Below, in pieces: positions 61,443-64,000 of a stretch of DNA of 64,000 nt. The stretch is from Paenacidovorax caeni (GTDB lineage Bacteria > Pseudomonadota > Gammaproteobacteria > Burkholderiales > Burkholderiaceae_C), in contig NZ_CYIG01000003.1 in NCBI RefSeq assembly GCF_001298675.1, positions 59,771 to 123,770 on the forward strand, in the 5' to 3' direction. Under the pieces are notes generated by a model. It was given only the letters and a program-made list of their open reading frames with translations, was not told where the DNA came from and did no database searches. Position numbers and translations under genes: made by a program. Positions within the stretch are counted from its first letter, which is position 1, and every line of letters begins with the position of its first letter.

Positions 61443-61949
61443 ATGCGCAAAATGCTTGATACGTTGTACGCCGCGAGCGCCTGGCTCGCGGGTATTTGCA
61501 TGGTCGGGGTGCTGGTGATGGTGCTGCTCACCGTCCTCAGCCGCCTGTTCGGCTTTTCTGCGCCGGGCACCGACGCCTATGCGGGCTATGCCATGGCCGG
61601 CGCGGGCTTCATGGCCCTGTCCAATACCCTGAAGCAGGGTGAACACATCCGCGTGACCCTGGTGCTGGGCATGCTCAAGGGCCGCGCCCTCAAGGCGGCC
61701 GAAGTCATTGCTCTGGGCATTGCCACCGTGCTGTCGGGCTTTCTGGCGTTTTACTCCGCCCACCTGACCTGGCAGTCCTGGGAGATTGACGACATCTCCG
61801 TGGGTATTGATGCCACGCCGATGTGGATTCCACAGGTTTTCATGGCGCTGGGCACCTTGGTGTTCTTCATCGCCTTCTGCGACGAACTGGTGCTGGAGCT
61901 GCTGGGCCAGCGCAAGGCCCCTGATGTGAAGGATGCACACCATGAGTGA
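61443..61949 (+). CDS. dctQ: TRAP transporter small permease subunit
   Basis: 168 residues with four predicted TM helices (about 10-35, 48-70, 88-110, 130-155). Typical DctQ features are RLFGFSAPGTDAYAGYAMAG and MALSNTLKQGEHIRVTL. The C-terminal part is cytoplasmic. Its stop overlaps the dctM start by 8 bp. Confidence 0.93.
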   Translation: MRKMLDTLYAASAWLAGICMVGVLVMVLLTVLSRLFGFSAPGTDAYAGYAMAGAGFMALSNTLKQGEHIRVTLVLGMLKGRALKAAEVIALGIATVLSGFLAFYSAHLTWQSWEIDDISVGIDATPMWIPQVFMALGTLVFFIAFCDELVLELLGQRKAPDVKDAHHE

Positions 61950-63237
61950 AATTTTTGCCAGCGTGATGCTGATGGTGGTGCTGCTGGTGCTGCTCAGCGG
62001 CGGCGTCTGGGTGGGCCTGACCCTTGCGGGCGTGGCCTGGTTCGGCATGGCCTTCTTCACGGCGCGTGCCGCCGGCGATGCCATGGCCATCAGCATCTGG
62101 GGCGCCTCCAGCAGCTGGACGCTGACGGCCCTGCCGCTGTTCGTGTGGATGGGCGAGATCCTGTACCGCACCAACCTGTCAGAGAGCATGTTCCGTGGCC
62201 TGGCCCCGTGGGTCAATGCCCTGCCAGGACGCCTGCTGCACACCAACGTGATCGGCTGCACCATTTTTGCTTCGGTCTCCGGTTCGTCGGCCGCCACCTG
62301 TGCCACCGTGGGCAAGATGAATGTGCCCGAGCTGCGCAAGCGCGGCTACACGGAGGCGCAGATCATCGGCTCGCTGGGCGGCCCGGCCACCCTGGGGCTG
62401 CTGATTCCGCCCTCGATCATCCTGATCGTGTACGGCGTGTCAGCCGAGCTGTCGATCTCCAAGCTGTTCATGGCCGGCGTGCTGCCAGGCCTGATGCTGG
62501 CGGTGCTGTTCAGCGGCTGGATCATGGTGTGGGCGCTGCTGAACCCGGACAAGGTGCCGAAGTCGGACAAGCAGCTGAGCTTCATGGAAAAAATCCACGA
62601 AGCGCGCCACCTGATCCCGGTGGTGCTGCTCATCGTCAGCGTGATCGCCAGCATCTACAGCGGCATTGCGACGGCCACCGAGGCTGCGGCCATTGGCGTG
62701 GTTGGTGCGCTGGTGCTGTCGGCCTGGCAAGGGGCGCTGACCTGGGACAGCTTCAAGGCGTCGCTGTTTGGCGCCACCCGGCTGTACTGCATGATCGCCC
62801 TGATCCTGGCCGGCGCGGCGTTCATGACCCTCGCCATGGGCTACATCGGCCTGCCACGCCAGCTGGCCGAGTTTGTGGGCAGCCTGAACCTCTCGCCCGG
62901 CATGCTGATCATTGTGCTGGGGCTGTTCTACATCGTGATCAGCTGCTTCCTGGACGGCATCTCGACCATCGTGCTCACCATGAGCGTGGTGCTGCCCATC
63001 ATCCAGGCCGCCGGCATTGACCCGCTGTGGTTCGGCATTTTCCTGGTGATCACCGTGGAAACCGCCCAAATCACGCCCCCGGTGGGCTTCAACCTGTTCG
63101 TGCTGCAGAGCATGACGGGCAAGCAGATCACCTACATTGCCAAGGTCTGCGCGCCCTACTTCCTGCTGATGGTGCTGGCCCTGGTGATTCTGTGGTTCTT
63201 CCCGAGCATCGTGACCGCACTGCCGCAGAACATGTAG
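61942..63237 (+). CDS. dctM: TRAP transporter large permease subunit
   Basis: 431 residues with 10-12 membrane helices. DctM motifs: LPLFVWMGEILYRTNLSESM-like segment, GCTIFASVSGSSAATCATVG, LLIPPSIILIVYG and ETAQITPPVGFNLFV. ATG at 61942 has AAGGA 8 bp upstream; the frame is open to 61933. With DctQ it forms the sodium-driven channel that takes substrate from DctP. Confidence 0.95.
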   Translation: MSEIFASVMLMVVLLVLLSGGVWVGLTLAGVAWFGMAFFTARAAGDAMAISIWGASSSWTLTALPLFVWMGEILYRTNLSESMFRGLAPWVNALPGRLLHTNVIGCTIFASVSGSSAATCATVGKMNVPELRKRGYTEAQIIGSLGGPATLGLLIPPSIILIVYGVSAELSISKLFMAGVLPGLMLAVLFSGWIMVWALLNPDKVPKSDKQLSFMEKIHEARHLIPVVLLIVSVIASIYSGIATATEAAAIGVVGALVLSAWQGALTWDSFKASLFGATRLYCMIALILAGAAFMTLAMGYIGLPRQLAEFVGSLNLSPGMLIIVLGLFYIVISCFLDGISTIVLTMSVVLPIIQAAGIDPLWFGIFLVITVETAQITPPVGFNLFVLQSMTGKQITYIAKVCAPYFLLMVLALVILWFFPSIVTALPQNM

Positions 63238-63260
63238 TCTCGGCCGACCGGTGACACGCC

Positions 63261-63292
63261 AAGCCCGCCCCCACCCGGGGCGGGCTTTTTTC
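63261..63292 (+). terminator. Rho-independent terminator after dctM
   Basis: AAGCCCGCCCC (63261-63271) pairs with GGGGCGGGCTT (63277-63287), followed by a T run. Ends the TRAP operon. Confidence 0.93.
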
Positions 63293-63320
63293 ATGCAACG
63301 CAGGCATATAAGCAAAAAAA

Positions 63321-63349
63321 GCTGCTAGCGCTTATCCCGCAAGCGCTAG
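63321..63349. repeat. AGCGCTT palindromic repeat, copy 15, split by an IS
   Basis: Left arm GCTGCTAGCGCTT, loop ATCCCGC, right arm AAGCGCTAG, after which the IS element begins. The rest of the right arm (CAGC) is missing here. Confidence 0.85.
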
Positions 63350-64000
63350 GGAAGGTCTGCAAAACCCCTGGTCATTCCGACTGGCGCAGAGCCTGATGAG
63401 GACCGACGATCACGGACATGGATCAGATCACGCTTGGCCTTGACCCCCTGCCCAAGAAAACCCGCAAAGAGGTCTTCCTTGAAGAGATGAACCAGGTCGT
63501 GCCGTGGGGCGCGCTGGTGGCGCTCATTCAACCGCACGCGCGCGGCGCGCCTCAGGCGCTGGGCGGACGCCCGCCGTTTGCGGTCGAGACGATGCTGCGC
63601 ATCCACTGCCTGCAACTGTGGTGGAACCTGAGCGACCCGGCGATGGAAGAGGAGTTGCATGAGCGGCCGCTGTATCGGCGCTTCGTGGGCTTGGACGGTG
63701 CCGCGCGACTGCCTGACGAGACGACCATTCTGCGGTTCCGGCACCTGCTGGAGAAGCACGAGTTGGCGCCCCAGGTGCTGGCTGCGATCAACGCGACCTT
63801 GGTCCAGCAAGGCCTGATGCTCAAGACCGGCACGGTGGTGGATGCCACCATCATTGCCGCGCCAAGTTCGACCAAAAACAAGGATGGAAAGCGCGATCCC
63901 GAGATGCACCAGACCAAGAAGGGCAATCAATGGCACTTCGGGATGAAGGCGCACATCGGTGTGGATGCTGAATCGGGCCTGGTGCACACCGTGGTCGGCA
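63350..64000 (+). mobile_element. IS5-family insertion sequence, cut by window end
   Basis: Starts GGAAGGTCTGCAAAACCCC, an IS5-type left inverted repeat, right after a CTAG at 63346-63349. IS5 elements target and duplicate YTAR-type sites, of which CTAG is one, so this fits. The right end is outside the window. Confidence 0.85.
63418..64000 (+). CDS. IS5-family transposase, partial
   Basis: The first about 194 residues of a DDE transposase, still open at the window edge. The N-terminal DUF772-type domain has [14 protein letters not shown] and [20 protein letters not shown]. The catalytic domain starts with the first aspartate in [17 protein letters not shown]; a later aspartate, in [15 protein letters not shown], may be the second catalytic one. 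ATG at 63418 starts [14 protein letters not shown]; the reading frame is intact as far as seen, so the element could be active. Confidence 0.9.
   Translation, partial: MDQITLGLDPLPKKTRKEVFLEEMNQVVPWGALVALIQPHARGAPQALGGRPPFAVETMLRIHCLQLWWNLSDPAMEEELHERPLYRRFVGLDGAARLPDETTILRFRHLLEKHELAPQVLAAINATLVQQGLMLKTGTVVDATIIAAPSSTKNKDGKRDPEMHQTKKGNQWHFGMKAHIGVDAESGLVHTVVG

Overview
This is a 64 kb chromosomal window from a GC-rich betaproteobacterium. It is most likely a member of the Comamonadaceae (Acidovorax, Comamonas or Diaphorobacter type). The evidence is the high GC content, the Burkholderiales-type block pyrG-kdsA-eno-ftsB with dut and coaBC next to it, a LysR/gcdH/CoA-transferase glutarate cluster, and many signalling genes. 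The strain call rests on pattern recognition only.

Layout. 1-3.2 kb: Nudix hydrolase, cysM, tRNA-Leu(CAA) with a strong terminator, a possible integrase relic, and a small exported SUOX-fold protein. 3.2-8 kb: DNA photolyase, a frameshifted PAS-PAS-GGDEF gene and an EAL phosphodiesterase. 7.1-10.8 kb: LysR regulator divergent from gcdH and a class III CoA-transferase (glutarate/lysine catabolism). 10.9-11.8 kb: two small exported proteins. 12-24.3 kb: a c-di-GMP and phosphorelay block on the minus strand. It holds a periplasmic binding protein with a membrane PAS3-GGDEF enzyme, then a tight operon of GGDEF-EAL protein, 1594-residue hybrid kinase and REC-HD-GYP regulator. 24.6-35.7 kb: mutS, a Cache/CZB chemoreceptor, an alpha/beta hydrolase, a 7TM-GGDEF protein, uppP, and a LytS/LytTR two-component pair. 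35.7-45.9 kb: a large IPTL-CTERM surface protein, then a cluster of three paralogous lipoproteins of unknown function around a TAP-like hydrolase, with the decayed tail of a second hydrolase. 46-48.6 kb: AraC regulator, solitary ABC ATPase, small conserved protein. 48.6-54.8 kb: dut, coaBC, pyrG, kdsA, eno, ftsB. 54.9-63.2 kb: a catabolic unit made of pxpA, a pxpB-pxpC fusion and a biotin carboxylase/BCCP subunit on the minus strand, a GntR regulator, and a TRAP transporter dctPQM on the plus strand. 63.35 kb to the end: an IS5-family element cut by the window edge.

The features that stand out are these. (1) Between pxpBC and the biotin carboxylase gene, a 131-bp tandem duplication makes a relay of three mini-ORFs. 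Every junction is an ATGA overlap, so translation can pass pxpBC -> 19 aa -> 44 aa -> 44 aa -> carboxylase. (2) At least fifteen copies of a double-palindrome repeat (core AGCGCTT...AAGCGCT) are scattered through the window. Some lie inside open reading frames (mutS, coaBC, the end of a kinase), one forms the PxpB-PxpC linker, and one is split by the IS element. (3) The lipoprotein/hydrolase cluster shows recent homogenisation of an internal block. (4) A consensus -24/-12 (sigma-54) promoter precedes the TRAP operon, alongside repeated GAACAAT half-sites that also form a perfect palindrome at the GntR gene.

How the genes work together. The 55-63 kb region reads as one uptake-and-breakdown unit. 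The TRAP system imports an acid-like substrate, and the PxpA / AHS1-AHS2 / BC-BCCP proteins together resemble a split urea-carboxylase-type machine that acts on it. The 4.8-32.7 kb region carries six c-di-GMP enzymes, so it is a local centre for the motility/biofilm switch. The housekeeping block is ordinary.
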